A stretch of 64,000 bases of DNA from Oceanimonas baumannii (GCF_002245495.1 NZ_NQJF01000005.1:62001-126000), one strand, 5' to 3'. Shown: positions 46,915-55,895, counted from the first letter of the stretch. The notes: a model not told the origin generated them from the sequence alone. A program made the numbers and translations.

Positions 46915-48342
46915 TCAGCCCTGACGCAGGCGAATGCCGATATTGCGGGTCTGAACGTAGCTGTAAATGGCTTCCTGTCCTTTCTCGCGGCCAAAGCCCG
47001 ACAGGCCCACGCCGCCAAAGGGCGTTTCAATGCCGCCGGCAAACCATTCGTTAATGAACACCTGTCCGCCCCGCAGCCGGTTGGCTACGCGCAGGGTCTG
47101 ATTCAGACCTTCACCAAATACCCCGGCCACCAGACCGAAATCGGTGCCATTGGCCAGCGCCACGGCGTGGTCTTCATCGTCGAAGGGCATGATCACCAGC
47201 ACGGGACCGAACACTTCTTCCCGGGCAATGCTCATGTCCGGCGTCGCCTCGATCACGGTGGGTGCCACAAAATAGCCGGACAAGTCCGGGGCCACACCGC
47301 CGGTGAGCACGGTCGCGCCCTCACTGCGGGCCTGCTCGATCATCGCCAGCACGCGCTGCTGCTGATCTTCAGACACCACCGGGGTGAGATCCGGGTTGCC
47401 TTCACCCTGACCAATGGTCAGGCTCTCGGCCAGAGCAACCACGGCAGCCTTGACTTCGTCGTAGCGGCTGCGCTGCACCAGCAGGCGGGACATGGCAGAG
47501 CACACCTGGCCGGCATTAAAGAAGATGCCGACTTTCACACTGGCCAGCAGGGTGTCGAGATCCACATCTGCCAGGGCGATGGCCGCAGACTTGCCGCCCA
47601 GCTCCATTACCGACGGGGTGGCCCGTTCGGCGGCATCGCGCAGAATGCGCTGGCCGGTGGGCACGGAGCCGGTGAACACGATCTGGTTGGTGTCAGCATG
47701 CTGCACCAGATGGCTGCCCACTTCCGAGCCCTTGCCACACAGCAGGTTAACCGCGCCTTTGGGGAAACCTGCCTCTTCCACGGCCTTGATCAGCAGGGTC
47801 ATGGCCAGGGGCGAAATTTCCGGTGACTTGATCACCACGGCATTGCCGGCAGCCAGCGCCGGAGCCAGTGAGCGGGCACAGATGGACACCGGGAAGTTCC
47901 AGGGCACAATCTGCACCGACACACCAAAAGGCACGTACTGGGTAAAGTCCACATAGTCCTTGCCCAAGGGCACCGAAATGCCCTCAATCTTGTCGGCCAT
48001 GCCGGCGTAATATTCAAAGTAACGGGCCGCTTCAATAAATTCATCGCGGGCGTCATTCAGGCTCTTGCCGTTTTCCCGGCAGCCCACCAGGCCGCCTTCG
48101 TCGGCAATGGCACGGATGGCCTCAGCCGCCTTCAGCATCCAGGTGGTACGCTGGGCCGGACGCACGTCGCTCAGGGCGCCGCTGTCCACACAGCGGCGGG
48201 CGGCAGCCATGGCCGCATCAGCGTCTTCAATGCCGGCCTGGGCAACAGTGGCGTAGGCTTCACCGGTGCCCGGATTCATGACAGTGAGTTGGCGGGACGC
48301 ATCCCGCCATTCGCCATCTACGTAATTCAGATAATGTTGCAT
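46915..48342 (-). CDS. NAD(P)-dependent aldehyde dehydrogenase (betaine-aldehyde type)
   Basis: A 475-residue aldehyde dehydrogenase. The catalytic Glu is in MELGGKSAAI and the Cys in NAGQVCSAMS; overall similar to betaine aldehyde and gamma-aminobutyraldehyde dehydrogenases. It starts 2 nt after the Rieske gene, whose stop lies inside the GGAGGACTGA ribosome-binding region, so the two are tightly coupled. It probably oxidises the aldehyde released by the oxygenase: formaldehyde if the enzyme is a demethylase, a larger aldehyde if it cleaves a chain. Confidence 0.9.
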   Translation of the reverse strand: MQHYLNYVDGEWRDASRQLTVMNPGTGEAYATVAQAGIEDADAAMAAARRCVDSGALSDVRPAQRTTWMLKAAEAIRAIADEGGLVGCRENGKSLNDARDEFIEAARYFEYYAGMADKIEGISVPLGKDYVDFTQYVPFGVSVQIVPWNFPVSICARSLAPALAAGNAVVIKSPEISPLAMTLLIKAVEEAGFPKGAVNLLCGKGSEVGSHLVQHADTNQIVFTGSVPTGQRILRDAAERATPSVMELGGKSAAIALADVDLDTLLASVKVGIFFNAGQVCSAMSRLLVQRSRYDEVKAAVVALAESLTIGQGEGNPDLTPVVSEDQQQRVLAMIEQARSEGATVLTGGVAPDLSGYFVAPTVIEATPDMSIAREEVFGPVLVIMPFDDEDHAVALANGTDFGLVAGVFGEGLNQTLRVANRLRGGQVFINEWFAGGIETPFGGVGLSGFGREKGQEAIYSYVQTRNIGIRLRQG

Positions 48343-48344
48343 GC

Positions 48345-49532
48345 TCAGTCCTCCAGGGCAGCTTTGGTCTGGGTGGCCAGCCATTTCTGGAAGAAATGGG
48401 TAGGCAGATCCATCTCGGGCGAGAACACACCACCGCCGAAACCAGGGGAATGACGGCCACGCTGCATGCCTTCTACCGCACCGATGTCTTCGCCGAACAC
48501 CACACGCCAGGACTCCAGGGTGGCGGTGCGGCAGGCAGCGTATTCATCGCTGGTGGCTTCGTCGCCAACATAGTAGAGACGCAGCCGCTCAATGGTTTTT
48601 TCCGCGTGAATGGGGTCAATCATCATGGCGAAAGCGTGATCCGCCTGAATGCCCAGCAGCACATTGGGGAACAGCGCGACGTATTCGGCATGACGCAGCT
48701 TGTCTTCCGGCCAGCCGGGGAACTTGGGCAAATGCGTGCCGGCGGTGCCGGAAAGGTCGTATTTGTAGCTGCCCTGTCCCGCAAAGCGGTCTTCAAACAT
48801 GATGTTGTAGTGATCTTCCAGCTTGGAGTAAGTGTTCAGCGCCGGGTGTACCCAGGGCAGATGGTAGGCTTCACAGTAGTTTTCTACGGTCAGCTTCCAG
48901 TTGCTCTGCACTTCAATTTCCAGGTGGCCGCCCATATTGACCCGACGCAGCTGGCTCAGGCCATCGCTGCCAATAAACTCGTTCCAGCGGGTTTCCAGCG
49001 GTGCGATATGCTCTTCGAAAGAAGGCGCATCACCGGACAGGTTAACGAAGACCATGTCCATCCAGATGGCAGAGCGCAGTGGCTTGAGGCCATGCTTCTC
49101 GCACTTGAAGCGGTCATCCTTATGCTTGGCAATGCCGCCAATGTGCGGGGTGCCCTTGAGGTTACCGTCCAGATCATAGGTCCAGGAGTGATAGGGGCAG
49201 CGGATCATGCCCTGCACTTCGCCGGCTTCATGCACCAGCTGCATGCCGCGGTGGCTGCAGACGTTATGGAACACCTGCACTTCCCCGTCTTTATTGCGCA
49301 TCATCAACAGCGGCAGCCCCATAAAACTGACCGGCATCACGTAACCGTTTTTAACCAGATCGGACGCAAAACCGATACAAGCCCAGGTACGGCCAATCAC
49401 CTTGTCGCGCTCAAAGGCAAAGTATTCCTGACTGATGTAGGCGGTATTAGGCATGCCGCTGGCTTCTACAATCGGGTTCAGTACGCTTTCAACCTGCTGA
49501 ACAGGAATAATGGTTTGGCTGACGTTGCTCAT
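48345..49532 (-). CDS. Rieske-type oxygenase alpha subunit (quaternary-ammonium class)
   Basis: A 395-residue Rieske non-haem iron oxygenase. Rieske ligands: C92, H94, C112, H115. Mononuclear iron ligands H224 and H229 lie in ENYCEAYHLPWVHPALN. The residue that bridges the two centres is Glu221, where aromatic dioxygenases have Asp; a Glu here is known from the carnitine oxygenase CntA and from betaine demethylase-like enzymes. This points to an onium substrate (betaine, carnitine, choline, stachydrine-like), though overall it is not close to GbcA as I recall it. GGAGAAAG precedes the ATG. First gene of the operon, divergent from a BCCT transporter. Confidence 0.88.
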   Translation of the reverse strand: MSNVSQTIIPVQQVESVLNPIVEASGMPNTAYISQEYFAFERDKVIGRTWACIGFASDLVKNGYVMPVSFMGLPLLMMRNKDGEVQVFHNVCSHRGMQLVHEAGEVQGMIRCPYHSWTYDLDGNLKGTPHIGGIAKHKDDRFKCEKHGLKPLRSAIWMDMVFVNLSGDAPSFEEHIAPLETRWNEFIGSDGLSQLRRVNMGGHLEIEVQSNWKLTVENYCEAYHLPWVHPALNTYSKLEDHYNIMFEDRFAGQGSYKYDLSGTAGTHLPKFPGWPEDKLRHAEYVALFPNVLLGIQADHAFAMMIDPIHAEKTIERLRLYYVGDEATSDEYAACRTATLESWRVVFGEDIGAVEGMQRGRHSPGFGGGVFSPEMDLPTHFFQKWLATQTKAALED

Positions 49533-49857
49533 GTTGCTTTCTCCACAGTAACGCAGCAGTGGCTGCGTGATTCCTTGTTATGGGCACACTCCGGTGCCGA
49601 TGGAGTGGATTCTGGTTAACAGGACCGCAACAAACAAACGACTTTTTAGCCGGGTGTTAATGAGCTTTTGTCATCCGTGTAAAATGTGATTCAAATGTAA
49701 CCACCCTGATATTTTCTCCTGTAGTTCTGACTCTGCCGCATGAGTTGTCATCACTGACGCATGAGAAAAAATAGGTTGAGCGCTTATGCTGCTATCCCTA
49801 ACCTCACGGCGTTAACAACTGATTAACCAATTAGCGTACTACGCAGAGGGAGGAGTT
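49533..49857. promoter_or_regulatory. Divergent Rieske / BCCT promoter region with phased direct repeat
   Basis: A 325-bp region. CTGCCGCATGAG (49733-49744) and CTGACGCATGAG (49754-49765) are direct repeats with one mismatch, exactly 21 bp apart, or two helical turns, about 95-125 bp before the BCCT start. This is a typical AraC-type activator layout. Nearer the Rieske gene, CACTCC (49587-49592) and GGAGTG (49602-49607) form an inverted repeat. GGGAGGAG precedes the BCCT ATG. Confidence 0.65.
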
Positions 49858-51564
49858 ATGCGTGCTACATCCGGGATCCTGAAAGGACTCAACCCAACGG
49901 TGACCATCGCCTCCAAGGTGCTGGTCATCGGGTTCGTATTGTTTTGTGCCATTATGGCCAACCAGGCTGGCCAGTATTTTGAAACCATTTCCGGTGCCTT
50001 GCTGCACAACATGAAATGGTTTTATTTGCTGGTGGTCAGCCTGGTGACTGGCCTGCTGCTTTATCTGATGCTCAGCCGTTTTGGTCATATCCGGCTGGGC
50101 AAGGACGACGAAAAACCCGAGTTCAGTTACCTGTCATGGATTGCCATGCTGTTCTCGGGCAGCATGGGCATTGGCCTGGTATTCTGGTCGGTGGCCGAGC
50201 CCATGTGGCACTATGCCAGCAACCCGTTTGCGGAAGGGCTCACCAACGAGTCTGCCCGGGTATCCATGTGGCTGACCTTCTTTCACTGGGGCCTGCACCC
50301 CTGGTCTATCTTTTTGATCGTAGCCCTGGCGCTGACCTATTTTTCCTACCGTAAAGGACTGCCGCTGACCCTGAGATCCATTCTCTACCCGCTGATCGGC
50401 AATCGTATTTACGGCCCCATCGGCCATACCGTGGACATTCTTACCGTTGCGGTTACCGCCTTCGGTATCTCCCAGACTTTGGGCATGGGGGTGATCCAGA
50501 TTAACTCCGGGCTGAACCAGGTCTTTGGCACCAGCATTGGCTTTGGTGTGCAGCTGCTGATTATTGTGGTGTTGTGCACCTGCGCCGTGGTCTCTGTGCT
50601 GTCGGGAGTCGGCCGGGGCATCCGCCGGCTGTCGGAATGGAATATGGTGCTGTCGGTCCTGATGGTGCTGGTCGTACTCTACATTGGCCCTACCCGCTAT
50701 ATTCTGCACGCCTTTCTGGAAGGTGTAGGTGACTACAGCAGCCAGGTAGTGGGCATGAGCTTCTGGAGTGACACCCAGAAAGATTCTGGCTGGCAAAACT
50801 GGTGGACCGCCTATTACTGGCCCTGGTGGATGACCTGGGCTCCCTTTGTGGGCATGTTTGTGGCGCGCATTTCCAAGGGCCGTACCATTCGTGAGCTGAT
50901 TGGCGGAGCCCTGATTGTGCCGACCCTGATGACCTTTTTGTGGATGGCGGTATTTGGTGGTTCGGCGCTGAAGGTAGAGCAGGAAGCCCGGGTAGCCTAC
51001 GAGCAACAGGCGGTGGTACTGGCCGAGGCCGGTGAACCGGCTCAGGAAGCCTTTGCCGGCGGCCCCATTCTTCAGGCCACCAAGAAAGATACCACCCTGG
51101 CGCTGTTCACCCTGTTTGACGAGCTGGATGCCGGCGCCATGGGCAAGCTGCTGAGTGTGCTGGCCTGCCTGTTGCTGGGTACGTATTTCATCACCTCGGC
51201 AGACTCGGGCACCTTGATCCTCTGCACCCTGGACTCCTTGGGTAATCCGGAGCCTCCCAAACCCATACGGATTTTGTGGGGCATTATGATTGCGGCCATT
51301 GCCGGGGTATTGCTCTATGCCGGTGGCCTCAAGGCGATGCAAACCGCATCCATTATTGCCGGCTTCCCCATCTGCATCTTTATTGCGGTCATGAGCATGA
51401 CGCTGGTGCACAGCATCCGGCGTGAGCCCAAGCCCTGGGCCATGGTGCCCGACAATGTGCGCCCGGCACCGGCCAAGCTGGACGGCTCGGTTCAGCCGCT
51501 GTTTGAAGAAACCGCTGAGGCCACTGGCACTGTGGATCTGAGCTCGCCCGTGATCAACAAATAA
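49858..51564 (+). CDS. BCCT-family transporter (betaine/choline/carnitine type)
   Basis: A 568-residue secondary transporter with 12 TM helices and the BCCT landmarks SMGIGLVFWSVAEPMWHYAS and YYWPWWMTWAPFVGMFVARISKG. It takes up onium compounds such as glycine betaine, choline, carnitine or DMSP. The short C-terminal tail suggests a nutrient importer rather than an osmosensor. It is divergent from the Rieske operon and faces the LysR/dddP genes, so it could serve either. GGAGGAG precedes the ATG. Confidence 0.92.
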   Translation: MRATSGILKGLNPTVTIASKVLVIGFVLFCAIMANQAGQYFETISGALLHNMKWFYLLVVSLVTGLLLYLMLSRFGHIRLGKDDEKPEFSYLSWIAMLFSGSMGIGLVFWSVAEPMWHYASNPFAEGLTNESARVSMWLTFFHWGLHPWSIFLIVALALTYFSYRKGLPLTLRSILYPLIGNRIYGPIGHTVDILTVAVTAFGISQTLGMGVIQINSGLNQVFGTSIGFGVQLLIIVVLCTCAVVSVLSGVGRGIRRLSEWNMVLSVLMVLVVLYIGPTRYILHAFLEGVGDYSSQVVGMSFWSDTQKDSGWQNWWTAYYWPWWMTWAPFVGMFVARISKGRTIRELIGGALIVPTLMTFLWMAVFGGSALKVEQEARVAYEQQAVVLAEAGEPAQEAFAGGPILQATKKDTTLALFTLFDELDAGAMGKLLSVLACLLLGTYFITSADSGTLILCTLDSLGNPEPPKPIRILWGIMIAAIAGVLLYAGGLKAMQTASIIAGFPICIFIAVMSMTLVHSIRREPKPWAMVPDNVRPAPAKLDGSVQPLFEETAEATGTVDLSSPVINK

Positions 51565-51580
51565 CCGGCTATTCGCACAC

Positions 51581-51616
51581 AAAAAAACCGGCATGCAAAA
51601 CATGCCGGTTTTTTTA
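51581..51616 (+). terminator. Bidirectional terminator after the BCCT gene
   Basis: ACCGGCATG and CATGCCGGT arms with flanking A and T runs form a strong terminator 17 bp past the stop codon. Confidence 0.92.
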
Positions 51617-51663
51617 TTGCCGCGGCCTGGGCTGAGTCTCACACAACTGCGGTGTCTGCGGAA

Positions 51664-51727
51664 TGGATTCCCGTTTTCACGGGAATGACTACGAAGCGGG
51701 CGGGAATGACTACGAAGCGGGCGGGAA
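51664..51727. repeat. Palindrome plus 20-bp direct repeats
   Basis: ATTCCCGT/ACGGGAAT palindrome (51667-51686) is followed by two copies of GACTACGAAGCGGGCGGGAA placed head to tail. It fits the dispersed palindrome family seen near 10, 11.9 and 59 kb, locally expanded. It lies between the BCCT terminator and the end of the LysR gene. Confidence 0.75.
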
Positions 51728-51735
51728 ACACCGCC

Positions 51736-52674
51736 TTACTCGGACTGTTCATGCAGGCCTTTTTCACCAACCTGGCCCGGTAATTGTTCCAGCAGCCAGC
51801 TACGGAACGTTTTCACGCTGTTGGGCACCACGCCCCGGTTCAGCGGCTCCAGCATGCAGAAACTGGCCGGAGTACGCAGCACTGTGTCTACTGGCCGCAC
51901 CAGGGCACCACTTTCCAGGTATTCATCCACCAGCGAGCCCCAGGCCAGGGCGATACCCTGACCATTAAGGGCAGCCTGGATCAGCATGGGATAATTATTG
52001 ATGTTAATCCGGTTACGGGGCGTAATGGGAGACCAGCCAACCTGCTCAAACCACTCCTGCCAGGAAAGCCAGTCGCGCTGGGATTCATCCAGATATAGCA
52101 GTGTTCTGCTAAACAGTTCCTCAGGTGAGGCCCCATTGTTGTTACGCTCCAGATAAGCCGGGCTGCACACCGGAAACACCTCTTCGGGGAACAACTCGGT
52201 TACCTGCATTTCGGCCGGTGGCAGGCGGCAATAAAACAACGCAATGTCACAGTCCAGCCGGCGAAAGTCGGTCACCTGATCCGATGCCAGAATACGTAAA
52301 TCCACTTCACCATGCTGCTGCTGAAACACCGCCACCTTGGGCAACAGCCACAACGCCGCCATGGCATTGGTGGTGGCCACGGTAATTTGTTGCTCTCCCT
52401 GCCATTTCTTGATTTCACCGGTAGCGCTGGCCACATCCAGCAGCGCCCGGTAAATGGTCTGATAATACTGCATGCCCGTTGGCGTAAGAGAAATATTACG
52501 GTTGGCCCGCACAAACAGATCCTTGCCGAGGTATTCTTCCAGCTGACGGATCTGCCGGCTGATCGCCCCCTGGGTCACACTCAGTTCATTGGCGGCCAGG
52601 GTAAAGCTGAGATGGCGGGCCGCCGCCTCGAACACAATAAGGCTGTTCATCGGCGGCAGTGGCTTAATTTTCAT
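51736..52674 (-). CDS. LysR-family regulator (GcvA-like)
   Basis: A 312-residue LysR regulator: N-terminal winged helix (about 5-65, LSFTLAANELSVTQGAISRQ) and a C-terminal ligand domain. The PPMNSLIVFEAAARHLSF start is typical of the GcvA subgroup. The ATG at 52674 follows CAGGAG; an in-frame GTG at 52680 is upstream. It lies 200 bp after dddP on the same strand, next to the BCCT gene, and probably controls one or both in response to the onium substrate or its product. Confidence 0.88.
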   Translation of the reverse strand: MKIKPLPPMNSLIVFEAAARHLSFTLAANELSVTQGAISRQIRQLEEYLGKDLFVRANRNISLTPTGMQYYQTIYRALLDVASATGEIKKWQGEQQITVATTNAMAALWLLPKVAVFQQQHGEVDLRILASDQVTDFRRLDCDIALFYCRLPPAEMQVTELFPEEVFPVCSPAYLERNNNGASPEELFSRTLLYLDESQRDWLSWQEWFEQVGWSPITPRNRININNYPMLIQAALNGQGIALAWGSLVDEYLESGALVRPVDTVLRTPASFCMLEPLNRGVVPNSVKTFRSWLLEQLPGQVGEKGLHEQSE

Positions 52675-52875
52675 GGTCACTCCTGACGTCTGTCGGACGG
52701 ACGACTCCTGTCCCTTTTACGGCGCACTCTATCATTATTCTGATGGCCGGCCAGATTTATCAAATAGCCGGAAAGCACGAACGTGATCGCGCTCATCTTC
52801 GCCGAAAATATGACTAATGTGCTCCCGCTGAACGCGGGAGCGAAAGGTTAGTGATGCGGGCCTGTGCCCTGCGAC

Positions 52876-54222
52876 TCAGTCGGACAGCAGCGCCGACTCA
52901 AAGGGATAGCGGGTCAGGTTTTCCACGCCGTTTTCGGTGATCAGCACCTGGTCTTCCAGCTTCACCCCTTCCTTGCCGCCCACGGCCCCCACATAGGCCT
53001 CTACACACAAGGTCATGCCCGGCTCCAGTACACCGTCGTAACCATGGCATTCCAGATCTTCCGGGTAACGGATGCAAGGATATTCATCGCACAGCCCCAC
53101 CCCGTGCATCATTACGCCATAACGCTGGGCCCGGTAGGGTTCCGGCAGCAGCAGGCCGGCTTCGGTCACTTCCCGAAAGCTCATGCCCGGCTTCAGAATG
53201 CTCATATTGTGCTGAATATGGTCATAGGCCACACGATACAGGTGCTTTTGCTCCGCCGTGGGTTCGCCGTCGCCAATCAGCCAGGTACGGGAAATATCGG
53301 CGCAAATGCCGTAAGGGCCGATCAAGTCGCTGTCGAAGGCCAGCAGCTCCCCAGCCTGCACCACCCGCGGACCACACTCCTGAAACCAGGGGTTGGTGCG
53401 GGGGCCGGAAGACAAAATGCGGCATTCGATCCACTCGCCACCCCGGCGAATGTTTTCCGCATGCAGAATGGACCAGATATCGTTTTCGGTCACGCCGGGC
53501 ACCGACGCCTGCTGCATCAGCTTCATGGCAATTTCGGTAGAGGCAATGGAACAACGCATGGCGTTGATCTCATCTTCGTTTTTAACAGCGCGGGCCAGCT
53601 CCATCACTTCCTGGCCGTCGCTCATTTCAATGCCAAGGCGCTGCAACTGGGTAAAGCCGGCCATTTCAATCTTGTCGACCGCCAGCCGGTTGTTACTGCC
53701 GCCATGCTCCCGCAGCACCGACTGCACTTCGGCGGCAAAACGGGCTGCGTGCTGCTCGGTTTTGTTGCCGGTTTCAAAATAGAAAAAGGCCGCCCCGCCC
53801 CGCACCTCTTTCACCAGCGGCAAATGGGCCGACAAGTGCTCACAGTTATGAAAGTCCCACAAAATCACATGACCCGCCGCCGACACAAAGCAGGCGCGGG
53901 CATGGTTGTGGGTGATCCACAGCTGCATGTTGGTGGTGTCGGTAGCGTAACGAATATTCAGCGGGTCAAACAGCAGCACCCCGGCCAGATCGCGCTTTTG
54001 CAGCTCGGCCACAATCCGCTGCAGCCGGTATTCACGCATGCGCTCCAGGGTGGGCGGTGTAATGCCCAGCGCTTCCCATTCGGCAAAGGCCAGCTCGGTG
54101 GGGCCTATCTCAACCCTGTCGTTATCGTTAAGGGAGCCATCCGGCTTAAACTGGCCCCGGCGACGGGAAGGATCAATCTTTCTGTTGGAAGATACCGACG
54201 AAAACATGCCAGCACTGTTCAT
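52876..54222 (-). CDS. dddP: DMSP lyase DddP (M24 metallopeptidase fold)
   Basis: A 448-residue M24-family protein that I recognise as DddP, which splits dimethylsulfoniopropionate into dimethyl sulfide and acrylate. Diagnostic stretches: RKIDPSR, NDNDRVEIGPTELAFAEW, LLFDPLNIRYATDTTNMQLW, HAENIRRGGEWIECR and LSSGPRTNPWFQECGPRVV. All six metal ligands of the fold appear: two Asp in LAFDSDLIGPYGICADISRTW context plus a third, His in MMHGVGLCDEYP, Glu in CVEAYVGAVGG and Glu in VKLEDQVLI. AGGGG precedes the ATG. Two or more DMSP lyases are known in Oceanimonas doudoroffii, which fits the taxon guess. Confidence 0.9.
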   Translation of the reverse strand: MNSAGMFSSVSSNRKIDPSRRRGQFKPDGSLNDNDRVEIGPTELAFAEWEALGITPPTLERMREYRLQRIVAELQKRDLAGVLLFDPLNIRYATDTTNMQLWITHNHARACFVSAAGHVILWDFHNCEHLSAHLPLVKEVRGGAAFFYFETGNKTEQHAARFAAEVQSVLREHGGSNNRLAVDKIEMAGFTQLQRLGIEMSDGQEVMELARAVKNEDEINAMRCSIASTEIAMKLMQQASVPGVTENDIWSILHAENIRRGGEWIECRILSSGPRTNPWFQECGPRVVQAGELLAFDSDLIGPYGICADISRTWLIGDGEPTAEQKHLYRVAYDHIQHNMSILKPGMSFREVTEAGLLLPEPYRAQRYGVMMHGVGLCDEYPCIRYPEDLECHGYDGVLEPGMTLCVEAYVGAVGGKEGVKLEDQVLITENGVENLTRYPFESALLSD

Positions 54223-54429
54223 GGTTTACCCCTGATGTTAGTGACACTTGCCCATGTGCGCCTTTGCGCGCAGCCATTCCTTTCCGAAGAAACGGGAATG
54301 TTAATAAAGTGTCACAACTGTAACAGGAGAAAAAGCGACAAAAAGTCAGGCTCGCATGAGCTTTACGCATGGGGAAAAGGCTCCGCCCGGCTCCACAATA
54401 GCAGTCAGGCGGAGTGACTTAAGCCGACT

Positions 54430-55620
54430 TTAGCCGCTGGCCATGGCCTGGGCGTAGCGGCGCGGGTTAAAGCGCAAGGTGGTTAACAGCACCACGCTCA
54501 CCAGCCCCAGGTGCAGGATCCAGCCGGCAGCAAAGGTACCGGTGCTTTCCAGCAGCAGCGACACCGCCAAGGGCCCCAATGCCGCCAGCAAAAAGCCGCC
54601 ACCCTGCATGAGTGCAGTCAGCACCCCCGCCTGCTGGGGCACCGGAAGATGATCCAGAGCGGTGACCAGCGACATGGAGAAATTGCCGCCCAGGCCCATG
54701 CCACACACTGCCACCCACAGCCAGGGGGCCAGCTCGGGTTGCAGCAGCAGGCCGGCAAAGCCCGCCAGTTGCAACAACAGGGTCAGCCACAGCCAGGGCC
54801 GGCGATCCTGGCCCCGGGCCAGCAGGGTAATGCCCACCGCCGACACCGCCTGGGCCACCGCCATCACCGACACCAGAGCCGCGCTGCTGGCAGCCGTCCA
54901 GCCCAGCTGCTGATAGTAGGGGGCCAGCCAGGTCACCATGGTGGAGTAGCCGGCGTTCACAAAGCCAAAACACAGCATCAGCTGCCAGGTGCGAGGCCGG
55001 GACAGCAGACGCCCGGCCAGACCCTGCTCGGGCCGGCTTCCCCCTTGCTCCAGCAGCACCTTTCGCGCGCACAGCCAGGCCAGAACCACCGGCAGAGCCA
55101 GCCAGGCCAGGGCCTGTTGCCAGTGATGCCCGGTGCCCGCCAGCCAGGGCGTAAGCTGGGCACCAATGGCACCGCCGCCCATGATCATTGCCGAATACAG
55201 GCCGGTAACCATGGCCATGCGCCCCGCAAACTGCTGCTTGATGATGCCGGGAAACACCGACTGCACAAAGGCCACGCCCATACCACAGACCAAAGAGGTA
55301 AACAGCAATGCGACACCGTTCGGCACCACCAGCCGCAAGGCCGAGCCCAGCATCAGCAACGCCAGCGCTGTCAGCAGCCCCCGGCGGGTACCCCATCTGG
55401 CCTGCAGATGGGGCGACGCAAAAGCGCCCACGCCCATCAGCAAAAAGGGCAGCAGGGTGATCAGCGACATACCCACATAGCTGAGGCCGGTGCTGAAGCG
55501 AATCATCTCCATTACCGGACCGGGCCCGGTAATAAAGGGCCGCAGGTTCAGGCCAACAAGCACCACCAGCAGCAGCATGGCGCCCTGCCCAGCAGCAAGA
55601 GAGCGTGATTGTGAGGTCAT
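54430..55620 (-). CDS. CynX/NimT-type MFS transporter
   Basis: A 396-residue major facilitator protein with 12 TM helices, of the CynX/YeaN group (NLRPFITGPGPVMEMIR at the N-terminus). Members move cyanate, nitroimidazoles or other small anions; the substrate here is unknown. Its start overlaps the end of the ankyrin gene by ATGA. Confidence 0.88.
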   Translation of the reverse strand: MTSQSRSLAAGQGAMLLLVVLVGLNLRPFITGPGPVMEMIRFSTGLSYVGMSLITLLPFLLMGVGAFASPHLQARWGTRRGLLTALALLMLGSALRLVVPNGVALLFTSLVCGMGVAFVQSVFPGIIKQQFAGRMAMVTGLYSAMIMGGGAIGAQLTPWLAGTGHHWQQALAWLALPVVLAWLCARKVLLEQGGSRPEQGLAGRLLSRPRTWQLMLCFGFVNAGYSTMVTWLAPYYQQLGWTAASSAALVSVMAVAQAVSAVGITLLARGQDRRPWLWLTLLLQLAGFAGLLLQPELAPWLWVAVCGMGLGGNFSMSLVTALDHLPVPQQAGVLTALMQGGGFLLAALGPLAVSLLLESTGTFAAGWILHLGLVSVVLLTTLRFNPRRYAQAMASG

Positions 55621-55895
55621 CTATACATTCCGGTTAAGCAATAAAAGGCCATCAGCACTTGCGCCGCATCCACCTGGTTGTGGCGGGTGGCCAGCATCAG
55701 CGCAGTGCGACCGTTGTCGTCCCGGCTTTCAAGCTGGGCGCCGGCGTTCAGCAACGCGGTAATGCGCGGGGCATCGCCATTAATGGCAGCTGCCCTCAGC
55801 TGTTGTTCCGGCTCGCCGCCGGCGGCATGGGTCATCAGTGACATCAGCAAGGCCCCCAACAAAAAACCATGAATGGAAAAACGTGCAAGCGACAT
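55617..55895 (-). CDS. Short secreted ankyrin-repeat protein, probably truncated
   Basis: A 92-residue protein with a signal peptide (MSLARFSIHGFLLGALLMSL) and one complete plus one partial ankyrin repeat (LLNAGAQLESRDDNGRTALMLATRHN). The second repeat stops in VLMAFYCLTGMYR, where a normal repeat would continue, and the stop codon falls inside the ATG of the next gene. It is likely the remnant of a longer periplasmic ankyrin protein. GGGAG precedes the ATG at 55895. Confidence 0.7.
   Translation of the reverse strand: MSLARFSIHGFLLGALLMSLMTHAAGGEPEQQLRAAAINGDAPRITALLNAGAQLESRDDNGRTALMLATRHNQVDAAQVLMAFYCLTGMYR

Noticed and set aside
50134-51642. 502-codon minus-strand frame over the BCCT gene
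   Set aside because: Shadow of the transporter gene; it also reads through the terminator.
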